A stretch of 64,000 nucleotides of DNA, taken from positions 1 to 64,000 of the forward strand of contig NZ_SMAR01000018.1 in assembly GCF_004342225.1 (NCBI RefSeq), read 5' to 3'. Both the position numbers and the translations under genes were made by a program. The notes beneath the pieces were generated by a model. It worked only from the letters and a program-made list of their open reading frames with translations. It did no database searches and had not been told where the DNA came from. This stretch comes from Martelella mediterranea. GTDB taxonomy: Bacteria; Pseudomonadota; Alphaproteobacteria; Rhizobiales; Rhizobiaceae. Below, one piece after another: positions 16,484-24,976 of this stretch. Each line of letters begins with the position of its first letter. Positions within the stretch are counted from its first letter, which is position 1.

Positions 16484-16767
16484 GCACCTCCGGCCTGCTC
16501 ACGCGGGATTTTTGCCAACGTGCGCAGATCCCTTGAACCGGTGACCCGGTGAATGCCGAGCATGGCAGCGATCAATCCGGCCATGATCGGGATAACCGTT
16601 GGGGCCAGCGCCTGTGCACCCTTTGAACCAAGTGAGGCAGCGACCACGATCACGAAAATCACGAGCCAGGCACAGCCGTGCGAGACAGCCAGATACCGTT
16701 TCGAAGATCGGTATTGTGGCTTCTGTGGTGAGAAATCCTGAATTTGTTCAGCCGAGATACGCACCAT
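16480..16767 (-). CDS. Holin-like membrane protein
   Basis: 95 residues from ATG 16767 (GAGGGTGGG upstream). Two hydrophobic helices (WLVIFVIVVAASLG and VIPIMAGLIAAMLGI) with a charged N-terminus. Located between the amidase and the spanins, where a class II holin is expected. It would form lesions that release the amidase. Assigned by topology and neighbourhood only. Confidence 0.65.
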   Translation of the reverse strand: MVRISAEQIQDFSPQKPQYRSSKRYLAVSHGCAWLVIFVIVVAASLGSKGAQALAPTVIPIMAGLIAAMLGIHRVTGSRDLRTLAKIPREQAGGA

Positions 16768-17605
16768 GAACCCACCCTCGAACACCGTTTAGCGGACCAT
16801 CGCTGACTTCGACCAACCGCCAGTCATCATCTGCCGACAGAATTTTGACAGTCGTGTTCCTTTCGAGCGCACCGGGCGGATCGATCCTTGCGTAATCGAT
16901 GCCGGGGCCTTTGCGAATATTGAGACGTGACGCTGTTACGGACTTCACGCGCGGGGCCGGGTTACGGTCGCCGAGAAGCGTGCGAAAAGAATCCATAGGA
17001 AACGCAGGGCCGGGGTCTGTTTTCCAGCCCCGCGTGTCGATTTCCTCATGGCTGACAATCGCGCTGATTGGATACTGGTCGGTCAAGGCCTTCAGGATGG
17101 CATGACCGGTGTCCAACTGCGCTTTCGTATAGTTCGGCCAGGCATAAACCAGCCCACCAACACGCGGGTGCGATGCCTGGATAAAACCGCCAGCCGCATC
17201 CAGCTCATCTTTACTGCGGCGATGCCCGTAAGGGTCAATCCATTGATCATTCCCGTCAGGGCTTAACGGGCCGGAGTTGACAAACTCGATACCGATCGCG
17301 TGATCGTTCAGGCTTTGCAGGTCACCATAGCGCGAAGGTCCGGCATGCCAGGCAACGCGATCAAACGGCGCGATCTGCCAGGCCGTTCCATCCCGGTCAA
17401 TAACAACATGGGCGCTGGAGCCTTTATTGGAGGTTCCACCGGCCGCGCCCATCAGCCAGTCGCGACTGCCTTCACCGTTCCAGCCGGTCGTATAGTGCAT
17501 GACGATCATCGACGGGTTAAGCGTGCGGCCTGCCGACAGATTGCTTGTCTGCTTATACCAGATTGAAGGAATACGGTGGTTCTTGACAGTCATTTCCCGG
17601 TGCAT
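16748..17605 (-). CDS. Endolysin: N-acetylmuramoyl-L-alanine amidase with C-terminal SH3 domain
   Basis: 285 residues from ATG 17605, chosen for a GGAG site 7 bases upstream; longer in-frame starts reach into the terminator. Residues 30-190 are an Amidase_2 (PGRP-type) domain with Zn ligands suggested by MHYTTGWN, AWHAGPS and SHEEID. Residues 215-285 are a bacterial SH3-like domain (ASRLNIRKGPGIDYARI to VRGWVHGAYLG). It cuts the amide bond between MurNAc and L-Ala in peptidoglycan during lysis. First gene of the late lysis cassette after the mor terminator. Confidence 0.92.
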   Translation of the reverse strand: MHREMTVKNHRIPSIWYKQTSNLSAGRTLNPSMIVMHYTTGWNGEGSRDWLMGAAGGTSNKGSSAHVVIDRDGTAWQIAPFDRVAWHAGPSRYGDLQSLNDHAIGIEFVNSGPLSPDGNDQWIDPYGHRRSKDELDAAGGFIQASHPRVGGLVYAWPNYTKAQLDTGHAILKALTDQYPISAIVSHEEIDTRGWKTDPGPAFPMDSFRTLLGDRNPAPRVKSVTASRLNIRKGPGIDYARIDPPGALERNTTVKILSADDDWRLVEVSDGPLNGVRGWVHGAYLG

Positions 17606-17666
17606 CAACGTTCTCCGCAGGCGATTTGGAAGCTGCAGCGACGTTGCGCATTCGCGAATACAAATC

Positions 17667-17689
17667 AGCCCGGAAGAGTGTTCCGGGCT
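17667..17689 (-). terminator. Hairpin after mor; boundary of early/middle and late transcription
   Basis: AGCCCGGA pairs perfectly with TCCGGGCT around a 7-base loop directly after the mor stop. The following minus-strand sequence is only weakly T-rich (GATTTG). A 10-base palindrome ATTCGCGAAT (17650-17659) lies just downstream, upstream of the amidase start, and could belong to a late promoter. Confidence 0.6.
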
Positions 17690-17690
17690 G

Positions 17691-18077
17691 CTAGTCTGAA
17701 AAAAGGTCTGGATGGTCAGGCGGCGGGTCATTCGCCATTTTGCGCACCCACCTTTGGGTGATTCCGAGGCGGCGGGCGATTTCACCGCGTGTCAGTCCCT
17801 CTGCCTCAAGCCGTTGGATTTCGGCTTTTGCATTTCTGCGTGGCCGGCAATGAGGAACAGACAACGTCCCGCCTGCCATATAATTGCAGACTTTGTACCC
17901 GTCTTCTTTGCCAAGCGCCACAATAACCGGGTGATTATCCGACGGATTGCCTGGAAATTTGATTTCACGGCCACCAAACACCGCCACGATCTTCAGCGCA
18001 AGGCGCATGCCGATTGCCTCGCCGATCTCTTCGATCGAGCCTGGCAGATTGTCGCGATGATCGGGAAGCGAATTCAT
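17691..18077 (-). CDS. mor: Mor-family transcription activator
   Basis: 128 residues. The N-terminal region (SIEEIGEAIGMRLALKIVAVFGGREIKFP) and the C-terminal helix-turn-helix (EGLTRGEIARRLGITQRWVRKM) match the Mu Mor/C activator family, which binds as a dimer and recruits RNA polymerase to middle or late promoters. The location at the end of the early block, just before the lysis cassette, is as in Mu. Overlaps gemA by 4 bases. Confidence 0.88.
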   Translation of the reverse strand: MNSLPDHRDNLPGSIEEIGEAIGMRLALKIVAVFGGREIKFPGNPSDNHPVIVALGKEDGYKVCNYMAGGTLSVPHCRPRRNAKAEIQRLEAEGLTRGEIARRLGITQRWVRKMANDPPPDHPDLFSD

Positions 18078-18469
18078 TTTCCGCGCGTCTCCATGACCTT
18101 CAGCGCTTCGATGATCGGGCTGGCTTCATCATAGGTCAGCAAATCCGGGTCTTCTTTTGGTGAACGGGCGCTGACAAAAGCGCGCAAAGCCTTGCGCGAA
18201 CCGTCAGAAATAACGCCACGGCGATGGCAGCTCTTCCAAAGCGCATGGATCATCCGGATATAGGGCCTGGTTGAAACCGGCAGGGACTTGCCGCCGGAAC
18301 GAACACGAAAGCCCCGGCGCTTCATTTCTTCGACAACATCAATGCGCTGGCGCTCGCTCATGGCACGAAGCGAATCCCGTCCCGTCACACGGACAAGAAG
18401 CGCACGATACGCATCCTCTTCGAGGCCAAGCTGTTGCTTTGCAATGTTGATGATCGCTGTGGTGTTCAT
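18074..18469 (-). CDS. gemA: GemA-like protein (DUF1018)
   Basis: 131 residues. The pattern IINIAKQQLGLEEDAYRALLVRVTGRDSLRAMSERQR and SRPYIRMIHALWKSC is that of DUF1018/GemA, a Mu early protein reported to affect host gene expression and supercoiling. Gene order gemA-mor is as in Mu. Overlaps both neighbours by 4 bases. Confidence 0.9.
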   Translation of the reverse strand: MNTTAIINIAKQQLGLEEDAYRALLVRVTGRDSLRAMSERQRIDVVEEMKRRGFRVRSGGKSLPVSTRPYIRMIHALWKSCHRRGVISDGSRKALRAFVSARSPKEDPDLLTYDEASPIIEALKVMETRGK

Positions 18470-18708
18470 GATGGCACCACGTCTTTTTGACGGGCATCGC
18501 CGGGAAAGAAATAGGGAACCACAATGCGGGCATAGACCGGCAAAACCTGCCAGCCCTCTTTCTGTTTCTCGGCCCAGAGACCAGGCGTTCCTGCAAAGAC
18601 GCTTTCAACGGCCGCGTCCGAACTCGCACGGTAGCTGTGGCCAAGGACCGTGCCGGCAGGCGTTACCAGGGCAAAACCCTGCGACGAGGAAGGTGCATAT
18701 AACTTCAT
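18466..18708 (-). CDS. Hypothetical early phage protein
   Basis: 80 residues, no family recognised. Mixed alpha/beta pattern, starting MKLYAPSSSQGFALVTPAGTVLG. Overlaps both the MazG-like gene and gemA by 4 bases, so it belongs to the same translated unit. Confidence 0.65.
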   Translation of the reverse strand: MKLYAPSSSQGFALVTPAGTVLGHSYRASSDAAVESVFAGTPGLWAEKQKEGWQVLPVYARIVVPYFFPGDARQKDVVPS

Positions 18709-19034
18709 ACGCCGCCTGCCTTTCCGGCTTCTGAATTCTCCGAACTTTGATGGTGCGCGTACCGCAGCTTCTGTAAGATGGCTTTGGGAAATTCATCAAT
18801 CGTCGCCAGGCAAATGTCTCCGCCCTGCGCCATCAGGGTGTAGACGACAACAAAGTCTCTCAATTCCTTCATAAGAAGGTCGCGGTTCGACGTAGCAGGA
18901 TCAGCTGGATGAAAACTCTCGTAGCCATGCCGGAGAATTTTGCCGACGATCTGGACGATCTCGCCAGCTTCTTCAGCCAGCATAGCAAGGCGTTCCGCTT
19001 CGGCAGGTGATAGTTTGTTGTAATGCTCGCTCAT
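18705..19034 (-). CDS. MazG-like nucleotide pyrophosphohydrolase
   Basis: 109 residues. The N-terminal LAMLAEEAGEIVQIVGKILRHG carries the EExxE metal-binding pattern of the MazG/all-alpha NTP pyrophosphohydrolase fold, followed by an RDLLMKELRDFVVVY helix. Phage members hydrolyse nucleoside triphosphates or alarmones to keep host metabolism active. Part of the early operon; one-base overlap with the upstream gene. Confidence 0.75.
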   Translation of the reverse strand: MSEHYNKLSPAEAERLAMLAEEAGEIVQIVGKILRHGYESFHPADPATSNRDLLMKELRDFVVVYTLMAQGGDICLATIDEFPKAILQKLRYAHHQSSENSEAGKAGGV

Positions 19035-19321
19035 TACAGGCCTGCCTTTCCATCAACGTGAAGGAACATGCCCTGATCGGGGAAAGCCCATCTGTGCCAT
19101 TGTCTGAAAGCAACCAATGCTTCCTCTTCGCTGTCCGCTTCAGGAATACCGGGAACCAACAGTGTCTCGCCGTCATAGGCATGACGCGCCCGGACACGAA
19201 CCTTCTGCATCAGTTCGTCGTCACCGTCTGCAAAGACCATCACTCCTAAAGGAACGTTATCCAGGCAGTCAGCAAATTCGATAACGCCTCGGCGGTCACA
19301 GAATGCCAACTTTCTCATCAC
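19034..19321 (-). CDS. Hypothetical early phage protein
   Basis: 95 residues, acidic, starting MMRKLAFCDRRGVIEF. No family recognised. Coupled by short overlaps to both neighbours. Confidence 0.6.
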   Translation of the reverse strand: MMRKLAFCDRRGVIEFADCLDNVPLGVMVFADGDDELMQKVRVRARHAYDGETLLVPGIPEADSEEEALVAFRQWHRWAFPDQGMFLHVDGKAGL

Positions 19322-19596
19322 GCACCTACCTTTCCGAATGCCTGGTCAATTTGGTCGGCCAAACTGCCGCCAATTTTTCGAAGATCCGCGTTCTCAAACA
19401 TTTTCGTGGCACCAGACCAGCCGCTATCGGTGTCCGGCCAAGGACCGAAACACATGGTTGGCTCAACGCCGTGGCGTTCGGAAATCTGCAACGCAATGAC
19501 GGGACCGGACCGGCCTTCATCATCTTCATCGCGGCGCAGTGTCATCAGAACCTGGCCGAATTCGTGCGTCTCAAGGCGGGCGAAATCTCGCGTCAT
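19318..19596 (-). CDS. Hypothetical early phage protein
   Basis: 92 residues from ATG 19596, chosen because GAGGGTGG lies directly upstream and because the longer in-frame ORF overlaps the DUF3164 gene. The sequence (MTRDFARLETHEFGQVLMTL, then GPVIALQI) suggests a small alpha/beta fold. Function unknown. Confidence 0.65.
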   Translation of the reverse strand: MTRDFARLETHEFGQVLMTLRRDEDDEGRSGPVIALQISERHGVEPTMCFGPWPDTDSGWSGATKMFENADLRKIGGSLADQIDQAFGKVGA

Positions 19597-19606
19597 CGGT
19601 CCACCC

Positions 19607-20257
19607 TCACGCATTTGCCAGATCAAGGGCAACGCGGCGATCACTGCCGTTTTCCTTGTCGGTGCAATAGAAGTTTGCATATTCCTTGGAGGCCATGACC
19701 CGGACGCTGTCGGAGATGATGTCCATGGCTTTTTGCCATTCGCCGGTATCATCCTCGATCTTCAGCCGACGCAAACCGAGAATGCGATCGGTATTGATCT
19801 TGCCGGCCTTGTCGACCTGAAAGGCCTGATCGACTAAAGCGCGGATATTGTCGTTAGAACCGACGGACCAGCGGCGAATACAGCCATCAATAACCTCTTT
19901 GGCAACTTCCAGCGCCGGGCCGAAGGTGAGCGTTTCGCCAACCTTGATCGACAGACGAAGCGACGTGTCGACGGTGGAAAAGGTGATGTTGCCTTTCTTG
20001 CCGCCCTTTTTAACGCCGTATTTTTCAGCGAGCAGTTCACGCATGGCCAGCGCCTCGGTGAAGATTTCTTCACGAAACGCCGCAAGCTTTTCATTCATCC
20101 GAGCCGCCTTCGCACTCAGGCGGCGAACCATTTCATCCTCCTCGATGTCTTCCGGTTTGATCGCGGACAAGGGTTTCATGTCACCCTTGGCCAGCGCCAC
20201 GTAATCAACGCCGTTGATTTTCTCGATCGGCAGTTCGGTCTCAATATTATGTTTCAA
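19607..20257 (-). CDS. DUF3164 family early phage protein
   Basis: 216 residues. The conserved order MKPLSAIKPEDIEEDEMVRRL, a helical KAARMNEKLAAFREEIFTEA segment, GGKKGNITFSTVDTSLRLSI, and a C-terminal WQKAMDIISDSVRVMASKEYANFY defines DUF3164, a conserved early protein of Mu-type phages of unknown biochemical function. Confidence 0.9.
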   Translation of the reverse strand: MKHNIETELPIEKINGVDYVALAKGDMKPLSAIKPEDIEEDEMVRRLSAKAARMNEKLAAFREEIFTEALAMRELLAEKYGVKKGGKKGNITFSTVDTSLRLSIKVGETLTFGPALEVAKEVIDGCIRRWSVGSNDNIRALVDQAFQVDKAGKINTDRILGLRRLKIEDDTGEWQKAMDIISDSVRVMASKEYANFYCTDKENGSDRRVALDLANA

Positions 20258-20273
20258 GGGTTTTCTCCTTCAC

Positions 20274-20522
20274 TTAGGCAGCGTCGTTGCCATCTGGCGG
20301 CTCGCTGCCGCCGTCTGTTCCAAAATCGACATGAATGATGTTTTGAGGTGTGCGGCCATCCTGAAAGTGCAGCATCAGGCAGGCCAAGGTTGTCAGCATA
20401 CGAGCAAGCGTTGCCGTTACATCCGGACCATATTCAAGATCGGAGCAAGCACGCCGTTTGATGTCTTCCGCTGATCGCTGCAACTGATCGGCACTGGCGA
20501 TAATAACGTCACGCTCAGCCAT
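20274..20522 (-). CDS. Hypothetical early phage protein
   Basis: 82 residues, mostly helical then an acidic tail. No family recognised. Starts within the end of the upstream ORF (8-base overlap). Confidence 0.6.
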   Translation of the reverse strand: MAERDVIIASADQLQRSAEDIKRRACSDLEYGPDVTATLARMLTTLACLMLHFQDGRTPQNIIHVDFGTDGGSEPPDGNDAA

Positions 20523-20718
20523 GTTTGACCTCCTCCGATCTGGTTTCGGTCGGTGTGATCAACATGCCGTCGAGCGGGACATGCGGGTGTCCGGAGAGCA
20601 GGAGAATACGGTTTTCCATTTCACGCGCCTCCATCTCGAACATATGAAGCAGAAGGGTCATTTCCGGATCTTCCTGGAAGGTCGTCTTGCGCAGGTTGCG
20701 CATCGTGTCCGACAGCAT
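20515..20718 (-). CDS. Hypothetical early phage protein
   Basis: 67 residues from ATG 20718 (GGGG site), or about 48 from ATG 20661 which has the better AGGAAG site 8 bases upstream. Mostly one amphipathic helix. It overlaps the 3' end of the upstream HTH gene in another frame. Function unknown. Confidence 0.5.
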   Translation of the reverse strand: MLSDTMRNLRKTTFQEDPEMTLLLHMFEMEAREMENRILLLSGHPHVPLDGMLITPTETRSEEVKHG

Positions 20719-21115
20719 GGCCAGCCCCTTTGTTGCTGTTGTTTTGCATATCGCCCTGTCTACCCGGATTGAGCGGGCAGGCCCGGCATGCCGCCCATTG
20801 CTTCAGCCTGACGGGATCAGACATGGTCATCGGGGCGTCACGGTTGTCCTGGCATTGCTCGTTGGAAATCGATGTATGAAGGTGAGCGCACCAGACCCGG
20901 CTGCCATAAAGCGCCATCACGCGAGCGGCGATCTTGACGGCCACCTTTTCCAGTCGGGCGGTATATTTTCCCGCGATGATAAGTGAGACAGCCGGGCGGG
21001 ATATGCCAAGCTCCCTGGCAATGGCGGACTTGGTGCGCCCCGGTTTATCTGCTTCGGCGCGCAATGTCTCAATCCATTCAGGATCGGCCAGCGGCATCAG
21101 TTGTTCTTGTCGCAC
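20621..21115 (-). CDS. Phage HTH protein
   Basis: 164 residues from GTG 21115, which has a strong GGGAGG site 7 bases upstream. Residues 28-50 (TKSAIARELGISRPAVSLIIAG) form a Cro/XRE-like HTH. Cys residues around 72-75 and 110-113 (WCAHLH; CRACP) may bind metal. The Gly/Asp-rich C-terminus overlaps the next ORF by 98 bases, so the end may be non-conserved or the frame may be disturbed. Role unknown; likely DNA-binding. Confidence 0.65.
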   Translation of the reverse strand: MRQEQLMPLADPEWIETLRAEADKPGRTKSAIARELGISRPAVSLIIAGKYTARLEKVAVKIAARVMALYGSRVWCAHLHTSISNEQCQDNRDAPMTMSDPVRLKQWAACRACPLNPGRQGDMQNNSNKGAGHAVGHDAQPAQDDLPGRSGNDPSASYVRDGGA

Positions 21116-21705
21116 GATACGTCCTCCCGCAGATTGTAGTCGTAGATCGTGTGTTTTCCCGGTCTGTAGACGGGGGCGACCGGTCCGGTGTTGCGCACCA
21201 GGCGATAGCGTTTGAAACCGTTGGAGGTTATCCGCGTGCCCTTCTGGCGGATCGGCATTTCGATCACATAACCGGCTTGAACCAGAGCACGGACATAGCG
21301 TCCGGCGTTAGAGGTGGCATCGCGATCATTGCGGGAAGCCGCGACAACAATATCACCGAGGGTGAAGGATGCCGACATGCGCATAGTGGCCCATGCGCGC
21401 TGGCGCAGGGTGTCACGCCATGGCCTGGATGCTTTGCCCGTATGGGGGCCGGTCGGTCCACTGGTGAGAACAACGCCTTCGTCGCGGGCTTTTACGCCCT
21501 CAGCCGTCAGCTGATAGCAACCGACCTCAGCGCGCTCGACAAATCCCCGCATGATCAGTTTCGACATGGTTTTGGATATCTGACGCCGCGTCAGACCCAG
21601 ATCGTTTTCTAACGTGTCTATCGTCAGGCAAACGCCATCGCGAAGGTGATGAAGCACTTTGATCAGAAGCTCGCCGGGCGCGTGGGTGGTGCGTTCGTCG
21701 GACAT
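21097..21705 (-). CDS. Winged-helix early phage protein
   Basis: 202 residues. Residues 10-70 form a winged helix (LLIKVLHHLRDGVCLTIDTLENDLGLTRRQISKTMSKLIMRGFVE); residues 105-170 look like a second one (FTLGDIVVAAS, RYVRALVQAGYVIEM, KRYRLVRNTGP). It lies directly after MuB and its ATG overlaps the MuB stop. Probably DNA-binding; target unknown. Confidence 0.7.
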   Translation of the reverse strand: MSDERTTHAPGELLIKVLHHLRDGVCLTIDTLENDLGLTRRQISKTMSKLIMRGFVERAEVGCYQLTAEGVKARDEGVVLTSGPTGPHTGKASRPWRDTLRQRAWATMRMSASFTLGDIVVAASRNDRDATSNAGRYVRALVQAGYVIEMPIRQKGTRITSNGFKRYRLVRNTGPVAPVYRPGKHTIYDYNLREDVSCDKNN

Positions 21706-22472
21706 TAATATGCCTCCGGAACATAGATCGGGGTGCCGCTTGCCCGGTCGTTCATCAGCTTCTCGCCAGCCATATCAGCCATTGATATGCCGTCCGCGCC
21801 GATCTCAATACGGAAGCCGAAACGCTCGATGCTGGCGATGGCTTCCAGAACCTCGCGGTTATAGCCCTTCGACATTTTCGCCACGAATTTCATAAGGTCA
21901 TCGGCGACTTTGATCTCGCAGCGGCTTTCGATCAGTTTGCGGACATCATCTTCCTTCATCGGGTCAAAGCGAACCTTCTGGCTGACGCGCGATGCGACCT
22001 GGGGGAAGCGTTTCAGATTGTCGTTGACCTTGCCCATGCCGACAAAAATGGTCGGCAATTCGAGCAGATCGGAAATATCACGGCACGTTTCCAGAATGGC
22101 GGGGCGTGACGAGCAATGGTCGAACTCATCGATAACGAGACTGAAGGATCTTCGGTTCTGGATTGCCAGTTGCTGACGGTCGGCCAGCTCCGAGATGACC
22201 TTGGTGTATTTCTGCTCAATCCCGCGCGGCTTCTCGACATTAAGCGCATCGAGCAGTTCGTTCAGCATCCATTTCGGGTGCCACTCCTTTTTGGCCCGAA
22301 GATAGATGGAGCCGGTCTGGGCAACATGGTGCTGCATGGTCGTTGTCTTTCCAAGTCCGGGCGCGCCGTCGACAACCACGATGCAGGCCTCTTCCGCGCC
22401 GCGTTCTTCCAGCGCGGAAAGGGCGGACAGGTAGTCTTTGACGTTGGCGGTCTCGACAAACACGTTTTTCAT
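21705..22472 (-). CDS. MuB-like transposition ATPase (target-DNA activator)
   Basis: 255 residues. Walker A GAPGLGKTT at about 36-44, Walker B LVIDEFD at about 109-115, then a sensor region (FVGMGKVNDNLKRFP) typical of AAA+ transposition helpers. MuB binds target DNA and delivers it to the transposase. It has AAGGA upstream of ATG 22472 and follows the transposase gene by 29 bases. Confidence 0.93.
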   Translation of the reverse strand: MKNVFVETANVKDYLSALSALEERGAEEACIVVVDGAPGLGKTTTMQHHVAQTGSIYLRAKKEWHPKWMLNELLDALNVEKPRGIEQKYTKVISELADRQQLAIQNRRSFSLVIDEFDHCSSRPAILETCRDISDLLELPTIFVGMGKVNDNLKRFPQVASRVSQKVRFDPMKEDDVRKLIESRCEIKVADDLMKFVAKMSKGYNREVLEAIASIERFGFRIEIGADGISMADMAGEKLMNDRASGTPIYVPEAY

Positions 22473-22501
22473 GCTATTTTCCTTCTCTCTTGTTGTGGGT
22501 G

Positions 22502-24751
22502 TCAGGCAGCGGTCGCACGGAGGAGGTTTCGAAGCGCCTCCAGATCGATGCCTGACATTCTCAAAACTTCACGCGCTGCCGGTCTGTTGAGGCACGAGCG
22601 CAGTACGCGAAGCTGGTTTTCTGAAAGTTTCTCCGGATTTTCCAATGCGAAGGCTGCCAGTTCCTCATCCGTGCGAATGAGGTTGCGTTTAGGTTTGGCC
22701 GGCGCTGTCTTTTCCTTGTTGTCGACAACAAGATGCGGTGCGGCTTCCGGTGCGGTGAGCGGCTCCATGGGAATGACGCTGGATTCGTTGAGCAAAGCTG
22801 CCGGAACGAATTCTTCCTCGATTTCCCGACGCTTTTTGTCGACCCTGTTGAGGCGTCCCTTGAAGCGTTTCTCTTCTGCCGCACGCTGGGCCGTTAAAGG
22901 CACATAGTCGCGACGATTGCCGTGGAAGTCTGCAACACAGATCAGACGACCAGGCTGGCCTTCTTCACGGTCGATTTCACGCACCCACACCTTGGACGCA
23001 TCAGCGAAGTCATAGCCGACCATGACCTCTTCGTCGTGGTAAGCCTCAAGGGCTTGGTGGAAGTACTCGTTGTTGTTCCAGAAGACCTGAGACCGGCGGG
23101 CAACGCGGATTTCATAAGGACGGAACAGGTCGTCGACCTCGTCCTCGCTGACCGCGACCGGTTCAAAGCCGTCGCGAACATGCAACTGCCAGAATTCGTC
23201 GGGCGAATAGTGCCGGTATTTTCCGGTTGTCTCGTCTCGATAACGCGGGAGCCCGTCGTGGGCCGTGGCGTTGTATTCGGCAACCGCTTCTTCGCACATA
23301 GCGTGGAAATCATCCCATGTGGGCAACAAGCGAGACGCGCCGAATTCCGTGATGTCGGATCGTGTCTGCTTGTGGGCAATTTGTGCAGCTTCCTTGTCCA
23401 TCTCCTTGCCGAGATAGGTCGGTAGCTTGCGCGCCAGTCGGTTCCATGCTGTCCGGTTGAAGCGTTCGATGATGCCCTTTGCCTGGGAATTATAAGGCAA
23501 TGCGTGCATCTTGGTGATCGAGAGCCGTCCCATCAGGCCGTTGACATCGGCGTCGAAGGTTTTGTTTTTGTAACCGGGGCCTCGGTCAACGTAGAAGATT
23601 GCAGGAATGCCATGACCGCAGCAGGAGTTGCGCAGCGCTTCGGTAACAGCAATGACGTTTTCCTTGAACGAAACCGCATAGCCGACACAACGGCGTGTCG
23701 CGACATCCAGAATGGACGTGATCTCTGGCTTGATCGCCCTGCGGCTGACGGGGTGTTCGATCTCCGCATCGAAAGTCTTGCCGTCAGCGGTGTAGATCGT
23801 TGTCGGAAGCAGATTCTCCGTCGAGCGCGTGATATAGGCCATACGTGACCGCAGTGTCAGAAGCCCTTCGCGACCGACATTACGCTCGATATCGTTGAGC
23901 TTGCGTTTCAGCGTATAACGAACCTGATCGATCGTCAGAGAGGTTTCAGGATTGGCCTTTTTGAAAGCAGAAAGCGCTTCTGTGGCCGTCGGTTTCGTGG
24001 GCTTGGCGTAAAAACTTAAGAATGCCCTGAATTCGTCAGAGACCGGTTCGTCTTCCTTCGTCAGGGCCGGGGCAAGGGCCGTGATGCCGCCTTTGTCCCT
24101 AACGGAAAACCAGCGCTGCACGGTTCTGGTGGAGACACGATAATCGCCGCCACACCGATCATTGGCGAGCTTCAGAGTGTTTTCGGAAAGACCGAATCCG
24201 TTGGGGTCAGAAAGCAAAGACGGACGCTCAATAAGCAGACGCTCGCGATCGTTTAACGGTTCTCCGGCATTGGCCTTTTCGAGTGCTTCTGTGCGCTCGA
24301 AATGCTCTTCCTGAGCGCGAACAAACATCAGGATGGCCTCTCTGCGCGCGGCCATGCCATTCATGGCGACATAGCGGTCGATCGCGACGAGGATTTCGCC
24401 GCGCGCTTCCATCGCGTTGCGTTGACGGAATCTGAGAGAGGTGACAGGGATCAGAGATGCGCGCTTCTGGGCGAGTTGATTATGCTGGTTCTGAACGGCA
24501 AGCTGCGTCTCTTTCGTTTCGATGCCGTGAAGCGTCGCTGACATAACGTCGGGCAGAAGCGAACGGTGATATTCACGACCGCCGCCACCTTCGCTTCCTT
24601 TTCGCATGCGGCAAAGGTTGTCTGGGAGGCCGTTCCAGCCGTATTCGGCCGCCCTGTCCCTGACCCCTCTTTCCGAATTAGGAAAGCTCTTCAAACCTCG
24701 CGCCTTTGCGATGTCGGCCAGTTCTCTGGCCGTGAACCATTCCTTGATCAT
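22502..24751 (-). CDS. MuA-like DDE transposase
   Basis: 749 residues, longer than Mu A (663). Residues 1-60 form a MuA-type N-terminal DNA-binding domain (WFTARELADIAKARGLKSFPNSERGVRDRA). The rve catalytic core carries Asp in YTADGKTFDAEI, Asp in FYVDRGPGYKN and Glu in AKGIIERFN. A Mu transposase C-terminal domain follows (FEPVAVSEDEVDDLF to KVWVREID). It cuts the phage ends and joins them to target DNA. Its ATG overlaps the upstream small ORF (TCATGA). Confidence 0.95.
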   Translation of the reverse strand: MIKEWFTARELADIAKARGLKSFPNSERGVRDRAAEYGWNGLPDNLCRMRKGSEGGGGREYHRSLLPDVMSATLHGIETKETQLAVQNQHNQLAQKRASLIPVTSLRFRQRNAMEARGEILVAIDRYVAMNGMAARREAILMFVRAQEEHFERTEALEKANAGEPLNDRERLLIERPSLLSDPNGFGLSENTLKLANDRCGGDYRVSTRTVQRWFSVRDKGGITALAPALTKEDEPVSDEFRAFLSFYAKPTKPTATEALSAFKKANPETSLTIDQVRYTLKRKLNDIERNVGREGLLTLRSRMAYITRSTENLLPTTIYTADGKTFDAEIEHPVSRRAIKPEITSILDVATRRCVGYAVSFKENVIAVTEALRNSCCGHGIPAIFYVDRGPGYKNKTFDADVNGLMGRLSITKMHALPYNSQAKGIIERFNRTAWNRLARKLPTYLGKEMDKEAAQIAHKQTRSDITEFGASRLLPTWDDFHAMCEEAVAEYNATAHDGLPRYRDETTGKYRHYSPDEFWQLHVRDGFEPVAVSEDEVDDLFRPYEIRVARRSQVFWNNNEYFHQALEAYHDEEVMVGYDFADASKVWVREIDREEGQPGRLICVADFHGNRRDYVPLTAQRAAEEKRFKGRLNRVDKKRREIEEEFVPAALLNESSVIPMEPLTAPEAAPHLVVDNKEKTAPAKPKRNLIRTDEELAAFALENPEKLSENQLRVLRSCLNRPAAREVLRMSGIDLEALRNLLRATAA

Positions 24752-24975
24752 GACTGAGCCTCCGCATCACGGCGGCAGCGCTCTCGCTCTCTGCGGGCAA
24801 TCCCGTAGAATTCGTTCCAGGCGATATTGGCACACTGGCGTAGCTCATCACTGACAGGTCTTCCGGCACGGCGATTGCGGTCATACGTATTCAATGACTT
24901 TCTTAAGTTGCAATAGGCTGAGCGCTCATCGCAATCAGGTAACGTGCAGGAAAAGCAGGGGTGTTTGACAGTCAT
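24748..24975 (-). CDS. Small Cys-rich putative zinc-binding phage protein
   Basis: 75 residues. The N-terminus has a Cys cluster (CFSCTLPDCDERSAYC) that could bind zinc, followed by a basic Arg-rich helix. Lies directly before the transposase with a 4-base overlap. Function unknown. Confidence 0.65.
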   Translation of the reverse strand: MTVKHPCFSCTLPDCDERSAYCNLRKSLNTYDRNRRAGRPVSDELRQCANIAWNEFYGIARRERERCRRDAEAQS

Positions 24976-24976
24976 T

